Assembly: GCA_033762075.1 (NCBI GenBank) | Contig: JANRLY010000005.1 | Span: 1 to 22,413, forward strand | Source: VFKI01 sp033762075 | GTDB taxonomy: Bacteria > Pseudomonadota > Gammaproteobacteria > DSM-16500 | DNA length: 22,413 bases | Direction: 5' to 3' | Shown: positions 22,277 through 22,413 of the stretch, in pieces | Layout: every line of letters begins with the position of its first letter | How positions within the stretch are numbered: position 1 is the stretch's first letter | Position numbers and translations under genes: made by a program | The notes under the pieces: model-generated | What the model was told of the DNA's origin: nothing | Database searches by the model: none | What the model saw: only the letters and a program-made list of their open reading frames with translations

Positions 22277-22413
22277 TGACCCCCGCAATTTAGACCACCC
22301 AAACTGAGAATTTTGAGAGATAATAGCCCTCCCATTGGAGGAAAGTATGTCTCGAAAGAAGTGGTCGCCTTCGGCTAAATTTGAAATTGCATTATTAGCG
22401 CTCAAAGGCGAAA
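22277..22413 (+). mobile_element. left end of an IS3-family insertion sequence (runs off the window)
   Basis: Begins TGACCCCCGCAATTTAGACC, which looks like an IS3-family terminal repeat (TG start, CCCCC run), followed by a 5' leader and the first transposase frame at 22347. The right end and the 3-bp target duplication are outside the window, so the boundary is inferred. Confidence 0.65.
22347..22413 (+). CDS. IS3-family transposase OrfA, N-terminal fragment (runs off the window)
   Basis: The 22 visible codons give RKKWSPSAKFEIALLALKGE after Met-Ser, matching the start of IS3-family OrfA helix-turn-helix proteins (typically K-x-x-F/W-S/T-x-E/A-x-K/F...ALxALKGE). OrfA is the DNA-binding part of the transposase, normally joined to OrfB by programmed frameshifting. 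GGAGG lies 6 nt before the ATG. Truncated by the window edge, not by mutation. Confidence 0.8.
   Translation, partial: MSRKKWSPSAKFEIALLALKGE

Overview
The window looks like chromosomal DNA of a gammaproteobacterium of the Legionellales/Coxiellaceae type (host-associated, AT-rich, perhaps 40% GC by eye). This rests on three things: the repeat families (GTCATTCCCGC and CGTCATTGCGAG palindromes, and inserts inside genes), two large unrecognised proteins next to housekeeping genes, and two sites matching the PmrA box that controls Dot/Icm genes in Legionella and Coxiella. The assignment is an inference; there is no rRNA or marker gene to fix it.

Positions 36-839 (minus) hold a multi-pass membrane protein with its own sigma70-type promoter. 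From 981 to 13903 (plus) runs an almost complete de novo IMP pathway: purL, purM, purQ with an unusual tail, purC, purF, purD, purN, purH and purE, ending in glyA, which supplies glycine and one-carbon units to PurD, PurN and PurH. purS, purK and purB are absent. FGAM synthase is the split type (small PurL plus PurQ) rather than the single ~1300-residue enzyme usual in gammaproteobacteria. No separate purS is seen, but PurQ carries about 155 extra residues containing two related ~62-residue modules that could do the work of a PurS dimer.

Within the pur operon most genes overlap. The three sizeable gaps (purL/purM, purC/purF, purH/purE) all hold copies of one repeat family with arms of about 38 bp. 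One copy is split by a small IS5-like MITE and one contains a six-unit tandem array. Gene blocks purM-Q-C and purF-D-N-H are therefore bracketed by repeats. Palindromic repeats have also entered two coding regions in frame: purQ (between the two tail modules) and the aroD half of a fused aroDE gene.

After glyA come a Bcr/CflA-type efflux gene and the aroDE fusion (plus). Two unknown genes follow on the minus strand (16666-17106 and 17155-19356). Each is preceded by a TTAA-N7-TTAA direct repeat spaced 11 bp, followed 10-11 nt later by a -10 element, as in PmrA-activated promoters. The larger has features faintly like an ADP-ribosyltransferase and an acidic C-terminus, so both are candidate secreted effectors. 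Then trmJ (minus), a 583-residue predicted helical protein (plus), a small single-pass membrane protein (minus), and at the right edge the start of an IS3-family element inserted just upstream of that small gene.
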